Source: an uncultured Gammaproteobacteria bacterium (GTDB lineage Bacteria > Pseudomonadota > Gammaproteobacteria > Enterobacterales > Psychrobiaceae). From it: a stretch of DNA of 64,000 nucleotides. Location: the NCBI GenBank assembly GCA_937139475.1, contig CAKZQF010000047.1, positions 1-64,000 on the forward strand, in the 5' to 3' direction. The notes under the pieces were generated by a model. That model had not been told where the DNA came from. It did not search any database and saw only the letters and a list, made by a program, of their open reading frames with translations. Every line of letters begins with the position of its first letter. Within the stretch, counting starts at the first letter, position 1. This document shows, piece after piece, positions 45,223 to 53,977 of this stretch. The position numbers and the translations under genes were made by a program.

Positions 45223-45410
45223 TTAGAATCAATACGAAACTACGACCTTTGCAACGCGTCATAGTTCCAATTGCGAATTATTATCAAGTTAACTAACTAT
45301 ACTATTGTATGGCGCTTGTCACAACAACTTAGCTTTGTCATTTTCGCGATAGAAAATTTGACCTATTTATGTTATTTTTGAGCTAATTTTTCAGCATCCT
45401 TTTAAAACGC

Positions 45411-45812
45411 ATGAAATCATCATCTTCAGCTAAAGAAACTAGTGTTAGATTAGACAAATGGTTATGGGCAGCGCGCTTTTACAAAACACGCGCAATCGCC
45501 CGTGACATGGTGCAGTCAGGTAAAGTGTCTTATAACGAACAACGTACTAAACCGAGCAAACTAGTAGAAGCTGGAGCGGTGCTAAAATTGCGCCAAGGAA
45601 ACGAAGAAAAACAGGTCATCATATTAGAGATTAGCGATCAGCGCCGCGGTGCGCCAATTGCACAATTGCTATACCAAGAAACCGAACAAAGCATTAAGCG
45701 TCGTGAAGAACATAATGAATTGCGACGACTCAATGCGTTAGAAAATCCACGTCCCGATAAGCGTCCGGACAAAAAACAGCGCCGAAAAATAATTCAATTT
45801 AAAGCGCAGTAA
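45411..45812 (+). CDS. hslR: heat-shock ribosome-associated protein Hsp15 (HslR)
   Basis: A 133-residue S4-domain RNA-binding protein (VRLDKWLWAARFYKTRAIAR, then MVQSGKVSYN) with a basic C-terminal tail. Hsp15 recycles free 50S subunits that carry nascent chains after heat stress. Length and order hslR-hslO match other gammaproteobacteria. The next gene begins about 30 bases later; probably one heat-shock operon. Confidence 0.94.
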   Translation: MKSSSSAKETSVRLDKWLWAARFYKTRAIARDMVQSGKVSYNEQRTKPSKLVEAGAVLKLRQGNEEKQVIILEISDQRRGAPIAQLLYQETEQSIKRREEHNELRRLNALENPRPDKRPDKKQRRKIIQFKAQ

Positions 45813-45841
45813 ACCTATATATCAATCAGTTGGAACAACCC

Positions 45842-46699
45842 GTGAAAGATCAATTAAATCGCTATTTATTCGATAACGCCCATGTACGAGGCGAGCTCGT
45901 ACAGGCAAGTAGTACTTACCAAGAAATTATCAATAACCATCAATACCCTCAGGTAATTAATTTACTTTTAGGTGAGTTACTCGTAGCCACCTCAATGCTT
46001 ACTGCATTGCTAAAGTTTGAGGGAAACATAGCGGTTCAATTGCAAGGCGATGGTCCCGTATCTGTCGTGGTAGTCAATGGTGATGACCAACAAATGTTAC
46101 GTGGTGTTGCGCGTGTAGAAGGCGAAGTGACCAGCAATAAGCTTACGGAAATATTTACCAAAGGGTATATGGTGATCACCATTACACCTAATCAAGGAGA
46201 ACGTTATCAGGGTATTGTTGCGTTAGATAAGGATACCTTAGCAGAATGTTTAGAAGCTTACTTTGAGCAATCAGAGCAACTTAAAACACATTTCTGGTTA
46301 CGTAGCGATGAAGAAAATGCCGCTGGCATGATGATTCAAGCACTACCCGACGAGTCTGGAACAGACGATGATTATGATAATTTACGTCAGCTAACAGCGA
46401 CAATCAAAGACGAAGAACTATTTACGTTAGAAGCAAACACAATCTTAAACCGCCTCTATCATCAAGAAGAAGTGCGTGTATTTGAACCGCAAGATTTGTC
46501 TTTTAGCTGTAGCTGTTCTAGAGAACGTAGTGGTGCGGCAATTATCTCAGTAGGTCGCGAAGAAGCAGAATCAATTATTCAAGAGCAAGGTAAAATAACC
46601 ATGCATTGTGATTACTGTAATACGGAATATTTGTTCTCGGGTACGGACGTTGCAAATTTGTTCCATGACCCTGAAGAAAATTCACAGAAAATACATTAA
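45842..46699 (+). CDS. hslO: redox-regulated chaperone Hsp33 (HslO)
   Basis: A 285-residue holdase activated by oxidation and unfolding. The N-terminal domain has LQGDGPVSVVVVNGD and GERYQGIVALD. The zinc/redox switch at the C-terminus has all four cysteines: Cys223 and Cys225 (SCSCSRER), Cys256 and Cys259 (HCDYC). I favour GTG 45842 (MKDQLNRYLF), which has GGAA at proper distance and matches family length; TTG four codons earlier is the alternative. Confidence 0.95.
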   Translation: MKDQLNRYLFDNAHVRGELVQASSTYQEIINNHQYPQVINLLLGELLVATSMLTALLKFEGNIAVQLQGDGPVSVVVVNGDDQQMLRGVARVEGEVTSNKLTEIFTKGYMVITITPNQGERYQGIVALDKDTLAECLEAYFEQSEQLKTHFWLRSDEENAAGMMIQALPDESGTDDDYDNLRQLTATIKDEELFTLEANTILNRLYHQEEVRVFEPQDLSFSCSCSRERSGAAIISVGREEAESIIQEQGKITMHCDYCNTEYLFSGTDVANLFHDPEENSQKIH

Positions 46700-47043
46700 G
46701 CTGTCACTAGTGACAACTTAACAATCTAAGTTGTTAATCAACTCAATCTACTAGGCTGTTTGAAAATAAGCAGCCTTTTTTATTGAAAAAAACAAAAAAA
46801 TGTAAGACTTTCACCAGTAATTACACCCCTTCCTTGATTATTTTTTGTCCTCCTTATTAAATAAAAACAATTAGATAGAGAATAAAGTCTAGATAACTTA
46901 GCACTATAGACTAATTAATATGTATAACGTGGTTTAAATCTGCCCCCAAGATCCTGTACAATCCCGTTTGCCTAACAGGCTAGGTTACACAACCTAATTG
47001 TAATTTGAACTTACTACTTACCACTCTTTCAGGAGCAGCAAAG
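46700..47043. promoter_or_regulatory. intergenic region upstream of pckA with several inverted repeats
   Basis: A 344-base stretch without a gene. After hslO come a perfect palindrome GTCACTAGTGAC (46703-46714), a hairpin ACAACTTA / TAAGTTGT (46713-46734) and the hslO terminator. Nearer pckA, TACAAT (about 46957-46962) is a candidate -10 element, and TAGGTT-ACAC-AACCTA (46981-46996) is a perfect inverted repeat in the probable leader. Between these only AT-rich DNA is seen. Confidence 0.5.
46752..46782 (+). terminator. terminator after hslO
   Basis: AGGCTG / CAGCCT stem (extendable with one mismatch) and TTTTTTATT tail. Confidence 0.75.
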
Positions 47044-48666
47044 ATGACCGTCGCCACAGCTGGTAACAATACCACTATTGATCTAACCCAATACGGTATT
47101 AACGACGTCCAAGAAGTTATATATAACCCTTCATACGATTTATTGTTTGAAGAAGAAACTAAAGCTGGTTTAGACGGCTACGAAAAAGGTGTAATTACAG
47201 AATCGGGTGCGGTATCTGTAGACACGGGTATCTTTACCGGTCGTTCACCTAAAGACAAGTATATCGTTCGTGATGACACGACACGTGACACTGTTTGGTG
47301 GTCTGATCAAGGTAAAAATGACAACAAACCAATGAGCACTGAAACTTGGACAGAACTGAAAGGTTTAGTCACAGAGCAACTTTCAGGTAAGCGCTTATTT
47401 GTTGTTGATACATACTGTGGTGCAAACGATGACACTCGTTTAAAAGTACGTTTTATCACTGAGGTTGCATGGCAAGCTCATTTCGTGAAAAACATGTTCA
47501 TTCGCCCAAGCGACGAAGAGTTAGTTTCTTTTGAACCTGACTTTGTCGTAATGAACGGCGCAAAAACAACGAATCCAAATTGGAAAGAGCAAGGTTTAAA
47601 CTCTGAAAACTTTGTTAGTTTCAACCTTACCGAGCGTATGCAACTTATTGGTGGTACATGGTACGGCGGCGAAATGAAGAAAGGTATGTTCTCAATGATG
47701 AACTACTTACTTCCTCTTCGTGGTATCGCATCAATGCACTGTAGTGCAAACGTTGGTAAAGATGGTGATACGGCTGTTTTCTTTGGCCTTTCTGGTACAG
47801 GTAAAACAACGCTTTCAACCGACCCTAAGCGCCAATTAATTGGTGATGATGAGCACGGTTGGGATGACAATGGCGTATTTAACTTTGAAGGTGGTTGTTA
47901 TGCTAAAACAATCAACCTAAGCGAAGAAAACGAACCAGACATCTACAATGCAATCCGCCGTGATGCATTGTTAGAAAACGTTACTGTTGCTGCTGATGGC
48001 AAAATTGATTATGACGATAACTCAAAAACTGAGAACACTCGTGTTTCATACCCAATTTACCACATCGATAACATCGTTAAGCCAGTATCAAAAGCAGGTC
48101 ATGCTAAGAAAGTAATTTTCTTAACGGCTGATGCGTTTGGTGTACTGCCTCCAGTGTCTAAGTTAACACCAGAGCAAACACGTTACTACTTCCTATCTGG
48201 TTTCACAGCGAAACTAGCTGGTACCGAGCGTGGTATTACTGAGCCAACGCCGACTTTCTCATCTTGTTTCGGTGCAGCTTTCCTAAGCCTACACCCAACA
48301 CAGTACGCTGAGGTATTAACTAAGCGTATGGAAGCAGCAGGTGCAGAAGCTTACCTAGTAAACACTGGTTGGAATGGTACTGGCAAACGTATTTCTATCA
48401 AGGCAACTCGCGCAATTATCGATGCGATTCTTGATGGTTCTATCGATAAGGCTGATAGCCAAGTGCTGCCATACTACAACCTTGAAGTACCAACAAGTGT
48501 TGCAGGTGTTGAAGGCGATATCCTTGACCCACGTGATACTTATGCTGATGCTTCAGAGTGGGAAGGTAAAGCAAAAGACTTAGCAGAGCGTTTCGTTAAT
48601 AACTTTGAGAAGTTCACTGATACTGATGAAGGTAAAGCATTAGTAGCAGCAGGACCAAAGCTATAA
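47044..48666 (+). CDS. pckA: ATP-dependent phosphoenolpyruvate carboxykinase PckA
   Basis: A 540-residue gluconeogenic enzyme converting oxaloacetate and ATP to PEP, CO2 and ADP. P-loop [10 protein letters not shown] starts at Gly248, the same number as in E. coli. Also present are [12 protein letters not shown], the kinase-2 segment [10 protein letters not shown] and [10 protein letters not shown]. Start is ATG 47044 with AGGAG nine bases upstream; the TTG 13 codons earlier is rejected since it would contain the ribosome-binding site. Works with aceA in growth on two-carbon compounds and fatty acids. Ends in a very strong terminator. Confidence 0.97.
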   Translation: MTVATAGNNTTIDLTQYGINDVQEVIYNPSYDLLFEEETKAGLDGYEKGVITESGAVSVDTGIFTGRSPKDKYIVRDDTTRDTVWWSDQGKNDNKPMSTETWTELKGLVTEQLSGKRLFVVDTYCGANDDTRLKVRFITEVAWQAHFVKNMFIRPSDEELVSFEPDFVVMNGAKTTNPNWKEQGLNSENFVSFNLTERMQLIGGTWYGGEMKKGMFSMMNYLLPLRGIASMHCSANVGKDGDTAVFFGLSGTGKTTLSTDPKRQLIGDDEHGWDDNGVFNFEGGCYAKTINLSEENEPDIYNAIRRDALLENVTVAADGKIDYDDNSKTENTRVSYPIYHIDNIVKPVSKAGHAKKVIFLTADAFGVLPPVSKLTPEQTRYYFLSGFTAKLAGTERGITEPTPTFSSCFGAAFLSLHPTQYAEVLTKRMEAAGAEAYLVNTGWNGTGKRISIKATRAIIDAILDGSIDKADSQVLPYYNLEVPTSVAGVEGDILDPRDTYADASEWEGKAKDLAERFVNNFEKFTDTDEGKALVAAGPKL

Positions 48667-48682
48667 TATAAAAACTGCAATG

Positions 48683-48719
48683 AAAAAGGTCGCCAATAGC
48701 AATATTGGCGACCTTTTTG
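48683..48719 (+). terminator. strong Rho-independent terminator after pckA
   Basis: Perfect 16-bp stem from AAAAAGGTCGCC... to ...GGCGACCTTTTT, closed by a GCAA tetraloop, with a T-run. Confidence 0.93.
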
Positions 48720-48769
48720 TTTTCAGGGTAAACTGTACTCTAGCTAACGCATATAGGTAAAAGAAGTAA

Positions 48770-48940
48770 ATGAGTGACCTAATCGAAAAACCAGAAAAGC
48801 CACTAGATGATGACTGCTGTGGTGGTGGTGCTTGCGCTCCTTGCGTATGGGATCATTTTTACGAACAAATGAGTTTATACCGAAAACAGCAACGCGAACT
48901 CGCAGCGCAAGAAGAACCAAAGCAACAATCAGAAGCTTAG
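48770..48940 (+). CDS. small Cys-rich oxidoreductase-like domain protein
   Basis: A 56-residue protein: MSDLIEKPEKPLDDD, then CCGGGACAPCVWDHFYEQM, then a Gln/Glu-rich tail. The CC-x4-C-x2-C-VWD core is the N-terminal oxidoreductase-like domain pattern (PF09791), known in short bacterial and mitochondrial proteins of unknown mechanism; four clustered cysteines suggest metal or Fe-S binding. AAGAAG lies five bases before the ATG. It follows pckA's terminator, and its end overlaps the convergent MAPEG gene by 12 bases. Confidence 0.82.
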   Translation: MSDLIEKPEKPLDDDCCGGGACAPCVWDHFYEQMSLYRKQQRELAAQEEPKQQSEA

Positions 48941-49318
48941 TGCTTGCCAAATCATTGAGAAGCTACAGATAGTTGCAACAAACCAACTTATCGAACGCAA
49001 TTTATCCTGATTAATATAATACATGAAACAAAATACAATCCTGGCGACAACATGAGTGATTGCCAGTGCTTGCACTGTTTCATTAGTAGTATTTGTTGCC
49101 AGCACAACAGCGACTGCGGTTGCAAAAATAATCAGTGACTCAAAAGAGTTTTGGTGTGCAGCTAGCGCCCTTGCACCAAAACCTGTTAGCCTGGTTTGCT
49201 GATCACGCGGATAGTTATTATCGTATTTACTTTCCTTATTCATTGCGACCGCCAACGGGACTTTTGCAAGGTAAGGCAATAAGGCTGCGATAAAAGCGCA
49301 CAAGATAATTATATTCAT
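48929..49318 (-). CDS. MAPEG-family membrane protein
   Basis: A 129-residue inner-membrane protein with four helices. The MAPEG features are visible: RLTGFGARALAAHQNSFESL (Arg/Asn/Glu cluster of the glutathione-site helix) and ITHVVARIVFCFMYYIN. The bacterial branch is usually annotated without a substrate; eukaryotic members are glutathione transferases or eicosanoid enzymes. ATG start at 49318. Confidence 0.85.
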   Translation of the reverse strand: MNIIILCAFIAALLPYLAKVPLAVAMNKESKYDNNYPRDQQTRLTGFGARALAAHQNSFESLIIFATAVAVVLATNTTNETVQALAITHVVARIVFCFMYYINQDKLRSISWFVATICSFSMIWQALSF

Positions 49319-49385
49319 AATAATATTAGCTAGTTAGGTTAATGTGTCGCAGTAGCTTAACATCTTTATTTTTAAAATGAATGCT

Positions 49386-49613
49386 TCACTCCACAATTGT
49401 GTGCTTATCCTTTAGTATTTGGTTAACAACAGAAGCCAAAATATGGTGCTCTCTGACCGCATCAGCTGTCACGCGTAAACGTCCTTGTTCAAAATAAAAT
49501 CGTCCTAATCCATCAATATCCAAGCTACCTTCAAAGTAAATTTTAATATGCTTGGCAATCTGCTCGACGGCATCAGGTGCAAAACTTTTTATTGAATCCA
49601 TGGAATTACTCAT
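49386..49613 (-). CDS. small hypothetical protein
   Basis: A 75-residue protein I do not recognise. It starts MSNSMDSIKSFAPDAVEQIA (ATG 49613 or ATG 49601), with a central beta-like LDIDGLGRFYFEQGRLRVT and a helical end. It has no signal peptide, membrane helix or cysteine. It lies 17 bases downstream of the winged-helix regulator on the same strand, so the two may form an operon, the small protein possibly modulating the regulator. Charged, balanced composition makes it look like a true gene. Confidence 0.6.
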   Translation of the reverse strand: MSNSMDSIKSFAPDAVEQIAKHIKIYFEGSLDIDGLGRFYFEQGRLRVTADAVREHHILASVVNQILKDKHTIVE

Positions 49614-49630
49614 TTAATTAATTTAAACAA

Positions 49631-50146
49631 TTATAGCGAAGCTGCACTGCGTGAAGACTGATCATAAAAGCCTGACAGTAACCGCAGCGCGTTGGCCATT
49701 TCTTTGATTTGAGACTTACTCAAGTTGAGGTCTTTTAATGAAGAGATCAGACATTGCTCACGAATTTCTTTGTAACGCTGACAGAACTCCCATCCTTGCT
49801 TTGAGGGATGGTAAAAAGACTCTTTGCCTTTCTTTGTTGAAATAATCATTTCAAGTTTAACTAACTTACGCAAACTATAAGCAACATTATGGCTGTCTTC
49901 AACGTTGAGCGAAAAGCAGATATCCGCTAGCTTCTTTTCACGCTCGCGATGCGCTATATTGTGAATGACCTGAATATCAAGTGAACTTAGTTCAGTTGAG
50001 CCGACCGCCCTCGCACACAGTTGCATCCAACGTAAAAAGGCATTATTCATCATGGTTAGTCCATATTCAAATTCACTTAACTCAGGGCACTCGTCTGAAA
50101 CTAAATGGGAAGAAGAAACAATGACAGATGACGTCACTTGCGACAT
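49631..50146 (-). CDS. MarR-like winged-helix transcriptional regulator
   Basis: A 171-residue protein with a winged HTH (about residues 52-120: SSLDIQVIHNIAHREREKKL, then VAYSLRKLVKLEMI and the wing STKKGKESFYHPS) flanked by helices that would form a MarR-like dimer interface. No effector-binding domain. It is divergent from the MATE exporter gene with 72 bases between, so it may regulate that exporter; this is inference. Confidence 0.8.
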   Translation of the reverse strand: MSQVTSSVIVSSSHLVSDECPELSEFEYGLTMMNNAFLRWMQLCARAVGSTELSSLDIQVIHNIAHREREKKLADICFSLNVEDSHNVAYSLRKLVKLEMIISTKKGKESFYHPSKQGWEFCQRYKEIREQCLISSLKDLNLSKSQIKEMANALRLLSGFYDQSSRSAASL

Positions 50147-50218
50147 AATGCATGTCCTTTAGAAAAATATTTTAATCATTCTACCACTTGTACCAAATAA
50201 CAGAAGCAGCAAATATTT

Positions 50219-51571
50219 GTGAAAAAAATCATTACATGCATCAAAAACCCGGTTCATCAACTAGAAAGTAAACAACTATTAAAGCTGGCTGCCCCGGCGA
50301 TAATGGCGCAATTCGCGCACATGTCATTAGGTGTATTAGACACAATCATGGCAGGACGCTATAGCGCCGATGCCTTGGCAGCGATAGCCATAGGTGTCAG
50401 TATTTTTAATCCGATTATCGTCTTCATCATCGGCATATTCTTGGCGCTAAGCCCAATCACTGCACAATACAATGGTCAAGATAATCGAAATGGCGTTAAA
50501 GAGTCATTTCAAAGTGGCATCTTGCTGTCTATTTTCTTGGCTCTACCTAGCGCATTATTGCTTTACACCCTGGAACCCGTTTTTTGGGCTATTGGTATTA
50601 CCCCCGAGGTTATTCCACTAGCTAATGGATACCTACAGGCTTTGGCTTGGGGCCTGATTCCGCTGTACTGTTTTTTTGCGCTACGCTTTTGTAACGAAGG
50701 CATGTTTGCAACAAAAGCAATTATGTACTGCTCTGTCGCTGCAATTCCTTTTAATATCGTATTTAATTATTGGTTTATCAACGGGGGGCTAGGAGTGCCA
50801 GCCATGGGGGCTATTGGCGTCGGCTGGGCGACGGTAGTCGTATGGTGCGTCATGGCCTCTGGCTTATTTGGCTATACGTTCTTCGCTAAGCGCTATCAGG
50901 GCTATAACTTATTTACTGATTGGGTAAAGCCCCACCTATCGCAGTTCTCTGAGGTATTCAAGATTGGTTTACCAATGGGGATAGGCTTAGGAATGGAAGT
51001 GGCCCTTTTTGGCGCTGTTGGGCTAATGATTGGGCGCTACTCTGTGCCCGATATCGCAGGCAACCAAATTGCACTGAATATCTCCTCAATGGCTTATACG
51101 CTTTCCCTTGGTCTATCAGTAGCAGTAACGGCTAGGGTGGGCTATCACGTAGGTAAGAAAGACTTGGTACAAGCTAGAGATACTGGATTCATCGGCATTA
51201 GTTTTGGCGTATTAATCTCCTGTGTTACGGCTGCCATCATGATATTGTTTACGGAGCAACTCGCTGCGATATTTACCAATGATCCATTAGTAACTAGTGT
51301 TGCGATACAGCTTATTGCCATGGCCGCGTTGTTTCAGTTATCTGACGGCGTTCAAGTAAATGCCAGTGGAGCTTTACGCGGCATGAAAGATACCAAAATC
51401 CCGATGTATATCTGTGCCATAGCCTATTGGGCAGTTGGCTTTCCTATCGGTTATATATTGGCTGAACATTTTGGTATGGGAGTCATTGGATATTGGATTG
51501 CGATTATCAGTGGCTTATCTGTCTCAGCAATCTTCATGGCCAAGCGCTTTTTCACTTTAGCCAGAGCCTAG
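50219..51571 (+). CDS. MATE-family multidrug efflux transporter (NorM-like)
   Basis: A 450-residue inner-membrane cation/drug antiporter with twelve hydrophobic helices arranged as two MATE halves (LAAPAIMAQFAHMSLGVLDT then IMAGRYSADALAAIAIG, and IGLPMGIGLGMEVALFGAVG, then GRYSVPDIAGNQIALNISS). Family hallmark GALRGMKDTKIPM is present. NorM-type proteins use Na+ or H+ to expel cationic drugs. Start is GTG 50219 without an obvious Shine-Dalgarno. Divergent from a winged-helix regulator. Confidence 0.92.
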   Translation: MKKIITCIKNPVHQLESKQLLKLAAPAIMAQFAHMSLGVLDTIMAGRYSADALAAIAIGVSIFNPIIVFIIGIFLALSPITAQYNGQDNRNGVKESFQSGILLSIFLALPSALLLYTLEPVFWAIGITPEVIPLANGYLQALAWGLIPLYCFFALRFCNEGMFATKAIMYCSVAAIPFNIVFNYWFINGGLGVPAMGAIGVGWATVVVWCVMASGLFGYTFFAKRYQGYNLFTDWVKPHLSQFSEVFKIGLPMGIGLGMEVALFGAVGLMIGRYSVPDIAGNQIALNISSMAYTLSLGLSVAVTARVGYHVGKKDLVQARDTGFIGISFGVLISCVTAAIMILFTEQLAAIFTNDPLVTSVAIQLIAMAALFQLSDGVQVNASGALRGMKDTKIPMYICAIAYWAVGFPIGYILAEHFGMGVIGYWIAIISGLSVSAIFMAKRFFTLARA

Positions 51572-51586
51572 ATATATGGTGAAGTA

Positions 51587-51742
51587 ATGCCAATTCTATG
51601 AATTAAGTAGTCTTGCTGTACTTAGGTAGAATAAATTAGAACAAGGCGCTCGATTGACCAATAGCCAGCTACTGGGATTGAGAGCAACGCAGATATTGTT
51701 TATTCTAGCTAGTACAGGTGGTTATTTAGTGGAATTGCTATA
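51587..51742. repeat. MITE-like interspersed repeat, copy B (inverted relative to copy A)
   Basis: About 156 bases. The minus strand has the same core as copy A (GCGTTGCTCTCAATCCC, GCTATTGGTCAAT, GAGCGCC, GTTCTA) with a few substitutions, many compensating within the central hairpin. Ends are imperfect inverted repeats (ATGCCAATTC and, at the far end, ATAGCAATTC). It fills the intergenic space between the MATE and diguanylate cyclase genes. Confidence 0.8.
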
Positions 51743-51757
51743 ATTTACATTATTAAA

Positions 51758-52780
51758 TTACTTCGCCATCACTCGATTACGTCCTGCTTCTTTGGCGCGA
51801 TATAAGCGCTCATCAGCCAGCTCAATCCAGGTAAAGTTACTAAAGCCTAAGGCGTACTGTGCAATCCCAAAAGAACAAGTAATTTTAGCCACCTGTTTTT
51901 GTGACTTTTTATCTTTAATTACCAAGCGTTCAATCGATTGCCGTAACTGTTCAGCCAAAGGAGCTGCCATTTTACTGGCATTTTCTTCAACTAAAATTGC
52001 AAACTCTTCACCACCATAACGATAAGTTGAGGCTTTGACATTACTATATTTTGACAAGCGAGCAGCCACCACTTTTAATACTTGATCGCCAAGTTGATGG
52101 CCATGGGTATCATTGAATTTTTTAAAGTGGTCTATATCACATAGAATCAAAGCACAGTCTTGATTCTCCATATCAATCAGTCGCGCCACGGTCTCATTAA
52201 ATGCACGGCGATTTAACGCCCCCGTTAACTCATCTCGCAATGCTTCTTGGCGCGTATATTCAAGCTTCTCCCTCAGTCGCTTAATTTCTTCTTGCGCATG
52301 GTTTAGTGACTCACTAAACCCCTTGGCATTATCTCTCATCTGTAGCGATTGACTGATAAGGTCGTCGACAAAATCTGAAATCTGATCAACTTCAACTGCA
52401 TCACTATCCATGCCATTGAGCTCTGAATGGACAGTATCCATCGCCTGTTCAAACTTTTGTGTATCTTCCTGAGTAAAACCGATTGACTTGCTTATTGAAC
52501 CAGCGAAATCTTCCATGCTTTTGGTTAGCGCTTGAGAAGCGTGATGCTGATCAGTCTGGAGATGCTTTTCGTACAAACTATCTACCTGATGGGAGGATAC
52601 CTGATTCTTTTCAACTAGTAGGCTATCAATTTCTTTATTCAATTCAGGTTTACTATTGACGACATAGGTATACCAAAGCGCATAATTGTTTGGCAAAACA
52701 GGTACACTATATTTCATCATCAGTGGAATAACCTGCTTGAGCGTAACTACTGACTCGTTAAATACTACATCTTTTGGCAT
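51758..52780 (-). CDS. diguanylate cyclase (GGDEF domain)
   Basis: A 340-residue cytosolic protein. The N-terminal 170 residues are helical and coiled-coil-like with no membrane helix and no recognised sensor fold. The GGDEF domain (about 178-338) has RDELTGALNRRAF, Mg-binding DIDHFKKFND and the active loop GGEEF at 256-260. The allosteric RxxD I-site expected nine residues before GGEEF is absent (NVKA). It should make cyclic di-GMP without product inhibition of the classic type. Confidence 0.9.
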   Translation of the reverse strand: MPKDVVFNESVVTLKQVIPLMMKYSVPVLPNNYALWYTYVVNSKPELNKEIDSLLVEKNQVSSHQVDSLYEKHLQTDQHHASQALTKSMEDFAGSISKSIGFTQEDTQKFEQAMDTVHSELNGMDSDAVEVDQISDFVDDLISQSLQMRDNAKGFSESLNHAQEEIKRLREKLEYTRQEALRDELTGALNRRAFNETVARLIDMENQDCALILCDIDHFKKFNDTHGHQLGDQVLKVVAARLSKYSNVKASTYRYGGEEFAILVEENASKMAAPLAEQLRQSIERLVIKDKKSQKQVAKITCSFGIAQYALGFSNFTWIELADERLYRAKEAGRNRVMAK

Positions 52781-52809
52781 TACTTAATATTTCCCTTTAA
52801 AACCAGTGG

Positions 52810-53976
52810 TTAGTATTTTAAAGAATGATTGAAACTAGCTAAGGCACCAGTTTCTTCGCCTAATTGTTGTTGTGCAAACGCAAGCTTGTGGTACAAAGTT
52901 GCACTTGGCTCTAGTGCAATTGCTTTCATATACCATGATTTGGCTAAATCCCACTGGCGCATGCCAGTGTATAGGTGTGCGACAGTGCTATAAAAAAGCA
53001 CACAATCATCAAACACACTCTCAAGAGCAATCAGCTTGTCACAACAGTTTTGCAGCTCGTCAGACTTAACGTTCATCAATACAGGAATCAAACAAGCATT
53101 TTCTTTCTTTCGCAATAACTTAAAGTAAGATGCTTCAACTTCAGAGATCCCTTTTAACTTAACCACGAGTTCAGCATAACGACGGTACAGATTTATATTA
53201 TTTCTTTGTTTTCTAGTGAGCTTTTTATAGTAAGCATGGAGATTATCAAGACTTTCATCAGCTGCAGCATCGAGTAACGCCAAATGTGCCTCTATCTCAA
53301 TATCGGCATGTTCTTGCTGGCTTAATAACTTATTTTTTAATAGCTTAGTAGCGCTAGACAGGACCAGCGGCCACTGCTTTGTTTGTTGGTATATCGGCAA
53401 AGCAAGCGCCAAGATCTCAGGCTGCTCCAATACCGAGGTCGGCTGCGTTGCTAACCAGCTGGCAGACTGTTCGGTATCTCCGTCTGCCCGCAACATTTTT
53501 AAATGTGTAGCAATTAGTGCACTGTCATCACTTTTAATTGACGCGGCACTTGCGAGGTATTTATCTCGCTGCTCCCTTTTTCCTAAGTGCTGGGCTGCGT
53601 TGGCAGCAGTTAAGTAATTGAGCATCGGTTGGTCGCTAAGGCTTGCATAACGTGCACTATTTTTTTCTGCCAAAGCGAAACGGCCGCCCGCTAAATCAAG
53701 CAGGCTACTCAATGTTTTTTGCTGTGCAAGTTGATGTTTGCGCCAACCAAACCAGTATCTGGTGCGCCCCCACAATGACAACAAGTTCACCAAGGCCCAC
53801 TCCAGGAACTGCAAGCAGGCATAAAAAATCAAAATTACCATGACCATCACAACAACACTACTTTCAATAGTCCAGTCGTCAACAGCAATCAATACATAGC
53901 CTTTCTGGTCCACCAGCATCGGCCCCAAAAACAAACCAGCACAAATAATGATAGCAAGCAGTAATAGTCTGATCAT
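52810..53976 (-). CDS. hemY: HemY protein (TPR membrane protein of the hem operon)
   Basis: A 388-residue inner-membrane protein: two N-terminal membrane helices (about 1-20 and 37-60), a HemY_N domain, then helical TPR-like repeats to the end (WDLAKSWYMKAIALEPSATL). Proteobacterial HemY is unrelated to the Bacillus oxidase of the same name; a role in late heme synthesis or its coordination is proposed. Start ATG 53976 follows hemX by one base; the upstream extension lies inside hemX. Confidence 0.92.
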   Translation of the reverse strand: MIRLLLLAIIICAGLFLGPMLVDQKGYVLIAVDDWTIESSVVVMVMVILIFYACLQFLEWALVNLLSLWGRTRYWFGWRKHQLAQQKTLSSLLDLAGGRFALAEKNSARYASLSDQPMLNYLTAANAAQHLGKREQRDKYLASAASIKSDDSALIATHLKMLRADGDTEQSASWLATQPTSVLEQPEILALALPIYQQTKQWPLVLSSATKLLKNKLLSQQEHADIEIEAHLALLDAAADESLDNLHAYYKKLTRKQRNNINLYRRYAELVVKLKGISEVEASYFKLLRKKENACLIPVLMNVKSDELQNCCDKLIALESVFDDCVLFYSTVAHLYTGMRQWDLAKSWYMKAIALEPSATLYHKLAFAQQQLGEETGALASFNHSLKY

Positions 53977-53977
53977 A

